Shown in pieces: positions 34,101-41,525 of a stretch of DNA of 64,000 nt. Origin of the DNA: Candidatus Flexifilum breve (GTDB lineage Bacteria > Chloroflexota > Anaerolineae > Aggregatilineales > Phototrophicaceae); contig JADKGC010000001.1 of assembly GCA_016717205.1 (NCBI GenBank), positions 248,001-312,000 of the forward strand, read 5' to 3'. The position numbers and the translations under genes were made by a program. The notes beneath the pieces were generated by a model. That model was not told the DNA's origin. It did not search any database and saw only the letters and a list, made by a program, of their open reading frames with translations. Every line of letters starts with the position of its first letter. Positions within the stretch are counted from its first letter, which is position 1.

Positions 34101-35055
34101 CACCTACACGCAGATCGGCCAGTTTGACGATGCGCAAGCGCATCTCGAACGCGCGCTCGCCAGCAGTCCATCGCCGCGCGCTCGCGCCGAAGCCCTGCTC
34201 GGTCTGGTCGATGTGCTGACTGAACGCGGCCAGTTCGACCGTGCCAAAGAGACGGTCGTGACGGCGCAAGCCGCCGTCGATGCGACGGGCGACCGAGCGC
34301 TGCGGGCGCGCTTCCTCGCGGCCTCGGCCAGCCTTTCGCTCAGTTTGTCACAGTATGAACAGGCGGAACGGGCGCTGGAAGAAGGGCTGACGCTGGCGCA
34401 CGAACTGGAACTGCCTGACCTGATCCTGACCAGCTTGAACCGCCTCGGCGTGGTCTACGATCTGACCGACCGCGCTTATCAAGCCCGCAGCTACTATCAG
34501 GAGTGCGAGACATTCGCGCGCAAGATCGGTGACCGTTACCGCGTGATGGTGTCGCTCGGCAACCTCGGCGGCATGGCCTTCGCCGAAGGCAACCTGCCGG
34601 AAGCTGAACGGCTCACGCAGGAAGCCATTGACCTGACGCGCGAACTGGAAGTCAAGACGAGCGAAGGGTTGTTTGGGTCGAATCTCGGCGCGTTTGCGAT
34701 GGAACAGGGCAAACTGGAGGCTGGACTGCGGCATGTGCAGCAGGCGGCGCAGTTGGCGCAGGCCAACGGCTTTAGCTCGCTCATCGTGATCTGCGTGGTG
34801 CTATATGGCGACTATCTCGCTCGCTCTGGCAGCGCGGAACGCGGACTAGAAGTGATCGGCACGGCACTTACGCATCCCTCCGCCGACTTCAACGCGCACT
34901 TCTGGGCAGATCGCATCCTTCCGCGTCTACAGGCAGAGTTGGGCGATGCGGGCATCGAAGCAAGTTTGAAACGCGGCGCCGAACTCGACTTTGGCGGGAT
35001 CGTCACCGCGCTGTTGACTGGCGAGCCGGGTCGCCTCACGGTATCGACGGGCTAA
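31171..35055 (+). CDS. Multidomain signalling protein: Ser/Thr kinase - class III cyclase-like - AAA ATPase - TPR
   Basis: A 1294-residue protein. Residues 1-270 form a PknB-like kinase with GSGGMASVY, Lys35, catalytic Asp128 in HRDIKPSN and Asp146 in DFG, so it looks active. Residues about 307-487 resemble a class III nucleotide cyclase; the first metal Asp (VVHIDAVEY) is kept, but the region of the second (GGKIIEQADRHLTALWG) aligns Arg where Asp is expected. An AAA/STAND-type ATPase follows with Walker A GAAGLGKSR at about 535 and Walker B VVMLLDDLHYAD at about 664. TPR-like helices fill about 930-1280. No membrane segment. ATG 31171 gives the standard kinase N-terminus. The role is presumably a scaffolded sensor; its target is unknown. 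Confidence 0.92.
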   Translation: MRLGSYEVLEEIGSGGMASVYRARQASVDRDVAIKVLHKSVDGKDESILRFQREARLIARLEHPHILPVYDFDGSHNPPYIVMRYLSGGTLKEVISRGQLPFDEVGFLMRQLGAALDYAHRQGVIHRDIKPSNIMIDRDGNTFVTDFGIARMAGGTDSTITQAGALVGTPEYMSPEQLMGNDEIDHRTDIYALGVMLFQMLTGKLPFPAEPITALIFHHLQSPVPSASVLNGTLPPAIDEIIARAMAKDARQRYESAGALARDVVHALGQVAETPATLRQVALSATTSKSRTPTTDTAPTPTEQNKVVTVVHIDAVEYDEMLETVRGAEAARKAVKALWDEAQRLVDAHGGKIIEQADRHLTALWGMTTSREDDTEQAVRTALHVQAYLRAQVVGLGEEGEPLPLSIGVNTGLALLSPGRSADSVTATGFGVTLAVRLAESTSGDILISHDAYRHVRGVFDIYPGDPLKVRGRKELVPTFRVTALKERSLRMETPLIEGVETAMIGRHSELKQLQNAYLNAFEDEETQVVTLTGAAGLGKSRLLYEFEQWAELREESYRIFRGRATASALQRPYALLRDMLSFRFMILDSDPPAVVRQKVETGVATLAQGDAEMAAFIGQLAGFDFSDSPAIKGILNDAQQIRRRAKQFFTRFIVRVCEQDPVVMLLDDLHYADDATLDLLNDLFVDQPALRLTVICLARPALLERRPTWGSGQSFHKHLTLLPLDKRESRDLAREILQKVADLPKSLRDLLVERAEGIPLFMEELVKMLIDDRVIVKVSDDQWTVEAARLNTLRVPPTLLGLLQARIDTLLYPEKLVLQRASVIGRIFYDTAISTLDALDEIHLDGIADILATLVERQFISRRETSAFAGSVEYTFAQSMVRDALYDNLLRRQHQTYHRGAAQWLISASGARQDEYLALIAEHYERADDSEQAADYFRLAGDKAHAISAYRTALALYERGVALTVSKAQLLAKIGRTYTQIGQFDDAQAHLERALASSPSPRARAEALLGLVDVLTERGQFDRAKETVVTAQAAVDATGDRALRARFLAASASLSLSLSQYEQAERALEEGLTLAHELELPDLILTSLNRLGVVYDLTDRAYQARSYYQECETFARKIGDRYRVMVSLGNLGGMAFAEGNLPEAERLTQEAIDLTRELEVKTSEGLFGSNLGAFAMEQGKLEAGLRHVQQAAQLAQANGFSSLIVICVVLYGDYLARSGSAERGLEVIGTALTHPSADFNAHFWADRILPRLQAELGDAGIEASLKRGAELDFGGIVTALLTGEPGRLTVSTG

Positions 35056-35270
35056 CATCTTCAGGAGGGGTTTGTCTCTGGGCACCAATCCGCGTGTCTG
35101 ATAGGTGGCTGCGCACATTCATTGTCATAACATTGATTTTCTAAACTATTCTAACCGCACCTCCATGATATCTTATGCTTACTGAGACCAGTGGTGGTGC
35201 TGTTCCGTGTATAAGCGGCTAGCCACGCCACCGGGTCTGGTTTGCGCATTACCGACCCAGGGGAACATCT

Positions 35271-36229
35271 ATGCGGCCCGACGTGACAATTCTCATCCCG
35301 ACCTTTCAGGGTTACTACTATCTGGAGCAGTGCCTACCCTTCATCCGGCTGCAGCGCTACGATGGCAATGTGCACGTGCTCGCGGCGGACCCGGTTCGAC
35401 CGATGGCACGCCCGCCCTGCTCAAACAGTTTGGCGCGCAGGTAATAACCATCCCCAACAGTGACTACACGCCCGGTTACGCGCGGAATCTGCTGGTCCGA
35501 GCTGCTATCACCCCGCTAGTCGTCTTCATCACACAGGATATTATCCCTCTGGGGACAGACTGGCTCGACAAGCTGGTCGGCCTGCTGGACGATCCGCAGG
35601 TCGGCGCGGCGTCGGTGCGGCAGGTGCCGCGGATCAACGCTTCGCCAGTGGAAACCTTTATGGCAACGGCCCACTACCCGGCCGCTGATCACCGCGCAGC
35701 GGCGCATCAGGAACAGCTGCTGCGCAGCGCGAGCTTGTTCTCCAATGTGTGCAGCATCGCGCGGCGCGAGCTCTGCCTGCAGCATCCCTTCCGTGAAGAC
35801 CTGACCATGGGCGAAGATGTGGCGTTCGCAAATGCCCTCCGCCACGACGGCTGTGACACACTTTACAGCGCTGGCCCCGCCGTGATCCACTCGCAGCGCT
35901 ACACACTGCGGCAGGTGTTCCAGCATGAATTTGATCGCGCCTCTTCACTGATAGATATCACCGAGGAGACGTTCAAAGACGCGGCCGCCCACGGCGCACA
36001 CTATCTGGTGGATGAAATTGCTTATCTGGCGCGGGAGCGACAGTGGCAGTGGATCCCGTACGCTGGCCTATACGAATTGACACGGGCACTGGGGCACGTC
36101 CTCGGACACAACGCACCCCATCTCCCGCCCAAGCTTCGGAAGCATTTCCGCCAAAGCAAGGCATTCGCGGTGCGCAGCACGCCGCCTACACCTTCCAAAA
36201 AACCAGTACTGAGTTCCGCCTCTCGCTAG
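35271..36229 (+). pseudogene. Family 2 glycosyltransferase, interrupted by a one-base frameshift
   Basis: From ATG 35271 (GGGGA upstream) the frame encodes a typical GT2 start, RPDVTILIPTFQGYYYLEQC, and runs to about 35390. The next frame takes over with GSTDGTPALLKQFG, the expected sugar-nucleotide motif, then TPGYARNLL, FITQDIIPL and the metal/acceptor part up to the stop at 36229. Adding one C to the CCC run at 35390-35392 would restore a single frame reading ADPGSTDGT. Repaired length would be about 319 residues. The similarity is to rhamnosyltransferase-like GT2 enzymes for surface polysaccharide. Either a homopolymer sequencing error or a real mutation. Confidence 0.82.
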
Positions 36230-36706
36230 CCTATCCCGCACTCGTGCGACCCGCCGTGCTAAGCCAATGACCGTTTGTCAGCCAAAGGACAAGGCCGGCG
36301 GGTAAGTGCGTCGACTGCCGTGAAACCGGGTTACCTGTCGGTCTTGGGCTTTTGCGGACGCGATCAATCGCGTCCCTACACAAGCACACTTTTCTCGTAG
36401 GGACGCAATTCATTGCGTCCGCTATCCCCAAAAAGACTCCTTCTACGGAGCAATTGGCCTGCCTTGGCCTGTTTTGTCGTATTTCGGACACTGGCTTAGC
36501 TTAGCGTCAGCACGGCAGGTCGCAGTCCGTCCAACTACCGCGCCGCGACCATTCTCAGTCTTTACCCGACAGTTCAAATGAGACACACCAGTTAACCTCA
36601 ATAAAACTATTGTCATATTGACCTTTACAAGAAATTCACAAAAACCTCACGTCTATATGCCCAAATACATCCTCTAGAATTAAGAAACATTACAAGGAGT
36701 AAACAA
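36230..36706. other. Gene-free spacer with two opposed hairpin repeats
   Basis: A 477-base gap. GGACGCGAT-CA-ATCGCGTCC (36356-36375) and GGACGCAAT-TC-ATTGCGTCC (36401-36420) face each other as an inverted pair, with the CTAC/GTAG ends inward. The remainder is AT-richer towards 36706 and should hold the promoter of the next operon; no convincing -35/-10 pair was found. Confidence 0.65.
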
Positions 36707-37669
36707 ATGCGCAGTCGAAAATTCTTTCTGTCAATTGTCGTTTTAGTCAGTCTAATTGCCGTATTTCCCACGTTCGCGCAAGATAACGTCGGCAGCGGTC
36801 TGACCATTGGTTTCGCCCAGGTTGGCACCGAGAGCGCATGGCGTACGGCCTTCACCGCGGCGACTATCGCCGAAGCCGAGGCGCGTGGTATCAACTTGCT
36901 CTACGTAGACGGTCAAAATAACCAAGACACGCAAATCGCCGCGCTGCGGTCTTTCATTCAACAAGGTGTCGATGCGATCATTCTCGCGCCAGTCGTCGAA
37001 ACGGGCTGGGATCAGGTGCTGCAAGAAGTGCAGGCCGCTGGCATTCCGCTGGTGATCGTCGACCGCAACGTCACAGCCGATCCGTCGCTGTACTTCACCC
37101 GCGTGGCCTCCGACTTTGTGCACGAGGGTCGCTTAGCGGCGGCGTGGCTGGCGCAGGCAACTGCTGGTGTGTGCAATATTGTCGAACTGGAAGGCACTGT
37201 CGGGTCAAGCGCGGCGCGTGACCGCCAGATCGGCTTCAACGAAGTCATCAGCCTGTTCCCAAACATGCACATTCTGCTCTCGCAGTCCGGTGATTTTCTG
37301 CGCGATGGCGGCTACGCGGTCATGGACGGTATCATCGCCTCCGAAGATATGGCGCAGATTTGCGCGGTCTGGTCCCACAACGATGATATGGCGATTGGCG
37401 CGGCGCAGGCCATGAAGGATCACGGCATTGATCCGGGTAATGACATCCTGATTGTGTCGGTCGACGCCATCCCGGACATCTTCCTCGCCATGATGAACGG
37501 TGACACCAACGCCACGGTTGAACTCAGCCCAGCGATGGCCGGCCCGGCATTCGACGCGATTGTCGCGCACCTCGCCGGGCAGGAAGTTCCGCGAAATATC
37601 GCGGTGTCGGGCGGTCTGTTCCTGCCAGCCACCGCCGCTGACGAATACGCTCGGCGTACACAGCAATAA
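36707..37669 (+). CDS. YtfQ-like sugar-binding protein (Peripla_BP_4)
   Basis: A 320-residue secreted binding protein. Signal peptide 1-25 ends TFAQD. The mature sequence follows E. coli YtfQ, the galactofuranose receptor, almost block by block: IGFAQVGTESAWRTA, DAIILAPVVETGWDQVL, SQSGDFLRD, SHNDDMAIGA, and ATVELSPAMAGPAFDA. A galactofuranose-like or other sugar ligand is therefore likely. AAGGAG lies 8 bases before the ATG. No permease or ATPase follows. The next gene, 15 bases on, is a membrane histidine kinase with an extracellular domain. I infer that this protein presents sugar to the kinase, as binding proteins do in ChvE/VirA-type systems. Confidence 0.92.
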   Translation: MRSRKFFLSIVVLVSLIAVFPTFAQDNVGSGLTIGFAQVGTESAWRTAFTAATIAEAEARGINLLYVDGQNNQDTQIAALRSFIQQGVDAIILAPVVETGWDQVLQEVQAAGIPLVIVDRNVTADPSLYFTRVASDFVHEGRLAAAWLAQATAGVCNIVELEGTVGSSAARDRQIGFNEVISLFPNMHILLSQSGDFLRDGGYAVMDGIIASEDMAQICAVWSHNDDMAIGAAQAMKDHGIDPGNDILIVSVDAIPDIFLAMMNGDTNATVELSPAMAGPAFDAIVAHLAGQEVPRNIAVSGGLFLPATAADEYARRTQQ

Positions 37670-37684
37670 CGGAGTAGATGATCA

Positions 37685-39547
37685 ATGCGCTGGTTAAGAG
37701 ATCTTGGGTTAGGCGTCAAACTGAGTGCGCTGCTGCTGGTCGTGCTCGGCGTTCTGCTCGTGCTGACTGTCATTCTCCTTGTCACCAATACACAGAACCT
37801 CAACAAAGAAGTCGGGACAGAACGTATCACCGAACAGACGGTGCTCGCCCAGGAGCGCTTGGCAGAAGCCGAACGCAACCTGGCGATTGACGTCAACTTC
37901 ATCTCTTCCAGCGTCGCTTTTTTTCAGGCTGTTGGTCGCCGCAGCGTGGACAATGTGACCGACATCGTCAGCCAGGCGCAGGCTCAGCTTGGCTTTGACG
38001 ATGTCGATGTCATCGATGGTGACGGCAACCGGCTGGCCGATTTTGGTGTGGAAGCTACCGAAACCGAGATCTATGACCTGCTGAATGCCACGCTATCGCA
38101 GGGGGCAGGCACGTATATCGTTGTCGCCGAAGACGATGGCGTGATGACCGTGCGCCTCGCCGCGTTAGCGCCGGTGGTCAGCGCGACGGGCAATGTCCTT
38201 GGCGCCATCCAGATCAGCCGCTACATTGATGCGGACTTCCTCTCGGAATTATTCTTCAATGCGCCGGGGGTGTTCGCCGGGCTGATCTTCGATGGACAGT
38301 TTCTGGTTCGCACGAACAACATTGATCAGGCAGGAGTGACGCCCACCTCGCTGGAGCATGGCATCAACTTCATTCCAGCCGAGGTCGCCCGCGCTGCCGC
38401 CGGCGAAACCGTCGTCGTCAACGATCTGGTGTTCAGCGATGTCCCGCATGCATCCGCCTATGTGCCGCTGACTGCGAACGGTCAGACCAGCCCCGCGGTC
38501 ATGATGATCCTGTTTGAGCTGGACGAAATCTTCACCTTCCAAAATACCACTCTGGTCAACACGATTGTCGCCTTCGCTCTGCTGACCGTGCTCGCCCTCA
38601 CCGTCATCTATTTCGCGCTGTATCGTTTCGCGCTGCGTCCGATCAACACCCTGCGCGCGACCGCTGACAAGATGATCGGCGGGCAGTACGATCAGCGTAT
38701 TCCGGTAAGCGGTGAAGATGAACTCGGGAAGCTGGCGCTCACGTTCAACGAGATGGCGCTCGCCGTCCAGCAGCGTGAAATCAGCTTACAGAGCGCTCGC
38801 GAACAAGCCGAACGCAGCGATCAGGTGAAGTCGGCGTTCCTCGCCAGTATGTCGCACGAACTCCGCACCCCGTTGAACGCGGTGCTCAACTTCACCCAGT
38901 TCGTGATCGATGGCGATACCGGCCCCGTGAACGAGTTTCAGGTGGAATTGCTCAGTCAGGTGGTCAGCAGCGGCAAGCATCTGCTCAACCTGATCAACGA
39001 CGTGCTCGACATGTCGAAGATCGAAGCGGGTTCGCTCAAGCTGTTCATCGAAGATAACATCGACGTGAACCATATTCTCGTCAACGTCGTCGCCACCGGA
39101 AACAGCTTGCTCAACGGGAAAGACGTGGAGATTCGCTCGGAAATTGCGCCGAACCTCCCGCTCATCCGCGCGGACGGACAGCGTATTCTCCAAATTTTCC
39201 TCAACATCATCTCAAATGCCTGCAAATTCACGGCGGCTGGACACATCACGGTCAGCGCGCAGGTGAAGGACGGGCAGCTCATCACAGCGATCAGTGATAC
39301 CGGCCCGGGCATTCCGGCGGAAGATTTCGATCTGGTCTTCGAAGCCTTCAAGCAGACCAAGGTCGGCTTGCAGCAAGGGGGTGGCACCGGTTTAGGCATG
39401 CCGATCGCGCGCAGCCTGGCCGAAGCGCACGGCGGGAAGTTGTGGATGACGAGCGACGTTGGGAAAGGCACTACCTTCTACGTCGCACTGCCAGTAGAAT
39501 CACACCAACTGACGCCCACATTGACTGCCGAAGGAATGGCTCTATGA
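37685..39547 (+). CDS. Membrane sensor histidine kinase with extracytoplasmic sensor, HAMP, HisKA
   Basis: A 620-residue kinase. Membrane helix 1 (about 12-35) and helix 2 (about 287-312) flank a 250-residue external domain that resembles a double-Cache sensor. A HAMP segment (RFALRPINTLRATADKM) and a short coiled coil follow. The phosphoacceptor box is SHELRTPLN with His391. The ATPase part has NIISNACKFT, SDTGPGI and GGGTGLGMPIARSLAEAHGG. The external domain could contact the YtfQ-like protein encoded just upstream. It overlaps the next receiver by 4 bases (ATGA). The most direct reading is one kinase serving three receivers. Confidence 0.94.
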   Translation: MRWLRDLGLGVKLSALLLVVLGVLLVLTVILLVTNTQNLNKEVGTERITEQTVLAQERLAEAERNLAIDVNFISSSVAFFQAVGRRSVDNVTDIVSQAQAQLGFDDVDVIDGDGNRLADFGVEATETEIYDLLNATLSQGAGTYIVVAEDDGVMTVRLAALAPVVSATGNVLGAIQISRYIDADFLSELFFNAPGVFAGLIFDGQFLVRTNNIDQAGVTPTSLEHGINFIPAEVARAAAGETVVVNDLVFSDVPHASAYVPLTANGQTSPAVMMILFELDEIFTFQNTTLVNTIVAFALLTVLALTVIYFALYRFALRPINTLRATADKMIGGQYDQRIPVSGEDELGKLALTFNEMALAVQQREISLQSAREQAERSDQVKSAFLASMSHELRTPLNAVLNFTQFVIDGDTGPVNEFQVELLSQVVSSGKHLLNLINDVLDMSKIEAGSLKLFIEDNIDVNHILVNVVATGNSLLNGKDVEIRSEIAPNLPLIRADGQRILQIFLNIISNACKFTAAGHITVSAQVKDGQLITAISDTGPGIPAEDFDLVFEAFKQTKVGLQQGGGTGLGMPIARSLAEAHGGKLWMTSDVGKGTTFYVALPVESHQLTPTLTAEGMAL

Positions 39548-39954
39548 ATCCACAGATCTCCGTACTTTACGTTGAAGACGACCCGCACAGCCGCACGCTC
39601 ATGCGCATGCTTCTCAGTGGACGCATGAAGCTGCCGAATGTCACAATTTTCGAAAACAGCGAGGATTTTCTGGCGAAGGTGGAAGCCCTCACCCCAAAGC
39701 CCGATGTCATCTTCCTCGACATTCACATGCAACCGTACGACGGTTTCACTATGCTGTCCATGCTGCAGCAGTTGGACTGGGCACACAATACGCGCATCGT
39801 CGCGCTGACAGCCAGTGTGATGAACGAAGAGGTCGTCAAACTGCGGCAGTCCGGGTTCGATGGCTGCCTTGCCAAACCGATTGACCTCACCACGTTCCCG
39901 GACACATTCCAACGGATCGTCGACGGTGAGGCAATCTGGCGAATTATTAGTTAA
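39544..39954 (+). CDS. Stand-alone receiver 1 of the triple-receiver operon
   Basis: A 136-residue receiver-only protein with ISVLYVEDD, phosphoacceptor Asp59 in IFLDIHM, Thr in ALTASV and Lys in LAKPI. The loop after the Asp (QPYDGF) lacks the usual Pro-Gly turn. The C-terminal tail reads IVDGEAIW. ATG 39544 overlaps the kinase stop. There is no DNA-binding or enzymatic output. Confidence 0.9.
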   Translation: MNPQISVLYVEDDPHSRTLMRMLLSGRMKLPNVTIFENSEDFLAKVEALTPKPDVIFLDIHMQPYDGFTMLSMLQQLDWAHNTRIVALTASVMNEEVVKLRQSGFDGCLAKPIDLTTFPDTFQRIVDGEAIWRIIS

Positions 39955-39968
39955 GGAAGAAGTCGATC

Positions 39969-40388
39969 ATGCTGCTGAAGGATAAGCACATTTTCATCGT
40001 TGAGGACAATGTGCAGAACCGCGTCATCTTCCAGATCACCCTGATGAAACATGGGGCGGTCGTGGAATTTGAACGCTGGGGGAAAGATGTTCCCTTTCAT
40101 CTGGAACGTCTCGCTAAAATTGATCTGATTATCCTCGACCTGAGCCTGCCGAAACAGGTTTCCGGATTTAACATCTTTGACGAGATTCGCTTGGTACCGG
40201 AATTCAAAGACGTGCCGATCATTGCAGTCTCCGCGATGGATCCCGCCATCGCCATTCCGGAAGCGCGGATCCGGGGCTTCTCGGGTTTCATCGCGAAGCC
40301 CATCGAAGCGCATCTCTTCCCGGAACAAGTCGCCCGGGTGATTAACGGTGAAGAAGTGTGGTACGTGGGAGAACACAGGCCCCTATGA
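39969..40388 (+). CDS. Stand-alone receiver 2 of the triple-receiver operon
   Basis: A 139-residue receiver-only protein: HIFIVEDN, phosphoacceptor Asp57 in IILDLSL, Ser in AVSAMD and Lys in IAKPI. The tail reads VINGEEVWYV. AAGGAAG precedes the start. It overlaps receiver 3 by 4 bases. The divergence from receivers 1 and 3 suggests distinct partners. Confidence 0.9.
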   Translation: MLLKDKHIFIVEDNVQNRVIFQITLMKHGAVVEFERWGKDVPFHLERLAKIDLIILDLSLPKQVSGFNIFDEIRLVPEFKDVPIIAVSAMDPAIAIPEARIRGFSGFIAKPIEAHLFPEQVARVINGEEVWYVGEHRPL

Positions 40389-40768
40389 GCGAAGTCCATG
40401 CGCTGGTTATTGACGATAACCAGCAGAATCTACGCGTCCTCAGCACCCTCCTGATGAAAAACCGCGTCAAGTGCGTTGAAGTGGCGAACCCGCTGCGGCT
40501 GAATGACACGCTCACGCAAATGGCACAGGTGGATGTCGTCTTCCTCGATCTGGAAATGCCCGGCATCAATGGGTTTCAGGTCAAGGATCTGCTGCGCGAA
40601 CAGTTAGGCGGCGTGCCGATCATCGCCTACACTGTGCACGTCAGCGAAATTGATGTGGTGCGCCAGCAGGGGTTTGACGGCTTTCTCGGCAAACCGCTGG
40701 ACAGCGCCCGCTTCCCGAATCAACTGGCCCGTATCCTCAATGGCGAAGGCGTGTGGGAACGCGAGTAA
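40385..40768 (+). CDS. Stand-alone receiver 3 of the triple-receiver operon
   Basis: A 127-residue receiver-only protein: ALVIDDN, phosphoacceptor Asp55 in VFLDLEMPG, Thr in AYTVH and Lys in LGKPL. The tail reads ILNGEGVWERE. It is the closest relative in the window of the orphan receiver at 5735. The ATG lies inside the stop of receiver 2 (ATGA). A strong terminator ends the operon 31 bases later. Confidence 0.92.
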   Translation: MSEVHALVIDDNQQNLRVLSTLLMKNRVKCVEVANPLRLNDTLTQMAQVDVVFLDLEMPGINGFQVKDLLREQLGGVPIIAYTVHVSEIDVVRQQGFDGFLGKPLDSARFPNQLARILNGEGVWERE

Positions 40769-40798
40769 TCAGCGAGTTCGTCACAGATTAGAAGATTG

Positions 40799-40827
40799 CA
40801 GGGACGCGCCGGGTGCGCGTCCCTTTC
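40799..40827 (+). terminator. Terminator of the triple-receiver operon
   Basis: GGGACGCGC (40801-40809) pairs with GCGCGTCCC (40815-40823) around CGGGT and is followed by TTTCT. The stem has the GGGACGC/GCGTCCC core of the intergenic repeat family, so a repeat copy may have been adopted as terminator. It also separates the convergent TetR gene. Confidence 0.75.
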
Positions 40828-41438
40828 TATTCTGGTCGGCGGGTGGCAAACGGCACGACCCGCGTGAGATGCATCCGCAGCAGTTCCGGGATGGCGTAGC
40901 GGCTGAGCAGCGCGCTCGGCAGTTGATTCGCCAGCCACAGATGCACAAAGCCGTGCATGCATGACCAGATACTCACGGCGATCAACTGAGTGTCGCCGGA
41001 CACGATCACCCCATCCGCCTGACAATCGGCCACCAGCGCGACCACCAGTGCGAAACATCGCCGCGACTGTTCGACATAGTCCGGATAGTCCTTTTCCGCT
41101 TCGACCACGCCCGAAAACGTAATCTTGAAGTGATCAGGTTCATCAAGCGCGAACTGTAGATACGCATCGGCGGTGGCGTACAGGCGCTCCAGCGCATCGC
41201 CGCGCGCAGTTTGAGCGGTCGCTAACTGCGCGTACAGCGTCGCGTAGCCCGCCGCGGCAATGGCCGCGATCAACGCTTGCTTATCGGCAAAATGCGCATA
41301 GGGCGCCGCATGGCTGACGCCGGCTTGCTTGGCCACGCTGCGCAGCGTCAGCGCTTGGACGCCTTCGCGGGATAGGAGTTCGATCCCCGCGCGGATCAGG
41401 GCGTTTTTGAGGTCGCCGTGATGATAATTATGATTCAT
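40827..41438 (-). CDS. TetR-family transcriptional regulator
   Basis: A 203-residue repressor. The N-terminus YHHGDLKNALIRAGIELLSREG and the recognition part LRSVAKQAGVSHAAPYAHFADKQAL are typical of TetR proteins with the WHG-type C-terminal domain. The ligand domain contains FKITFSGV and SCMHGFVHLWLANQLP. It is divergent from the class II aldolase operon. The only good operator in the 87-base gap overlaps that operon's start point, so it most likely represses the operon and perhaps itself. The inducer is presumably the operon's substrate or an intermediate. Confidence 0.92.
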   Translation of the reverse strand: MNHNYHHGDLKNALIRAGIELLSREGVQALTLRSVAKQAGVSHAAPYAHFADKQALIAAIAAAGYATLYAQLATAQTARGDALERLYATADAYLQFALDEPDHFKITFSGVVEAEKDYPDYVEQSRRCFALVVALVADCQADGVIVSGDTQLIAVSIWSCMHGFVHLWLANQLPSALLSRYAIPELLRMHLTRVVPFATRRPE

Positions 41439-41461
41439 AAAGAGAAGCGTAACGCAGTTAC

Positions 41462-41490
41462 TTGACGCTGTAAAGAAACCACCGTAAAAT
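41462..41490 (+). promoter_or_regulatory. Promoter of the aldolase-aminotransferase-kinase-MFS operon
   Basis: TTGACG (41462-41467), 17 bases, TAAAAT (41485-41490): a near-consensus promoter whose start point would fall inside the palindrome next to it. Confidence 0.75.
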
Positions 41491-41505
41491 CTTTACAATG
41501 TAAAG
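41491..41505. promoter_or_regulatory. TetR operator
   Basis: CTTTACAATGTAAAG is a perfect palindrome (6+3+6) directly after the -10 box. Related half sites GTAAAG and GTAAAA lie upstream at about 41470 and 41484. Confidence 0.75.
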
Positions 41506-41525
41506 TTTAACCCGAGACTCCGCCG

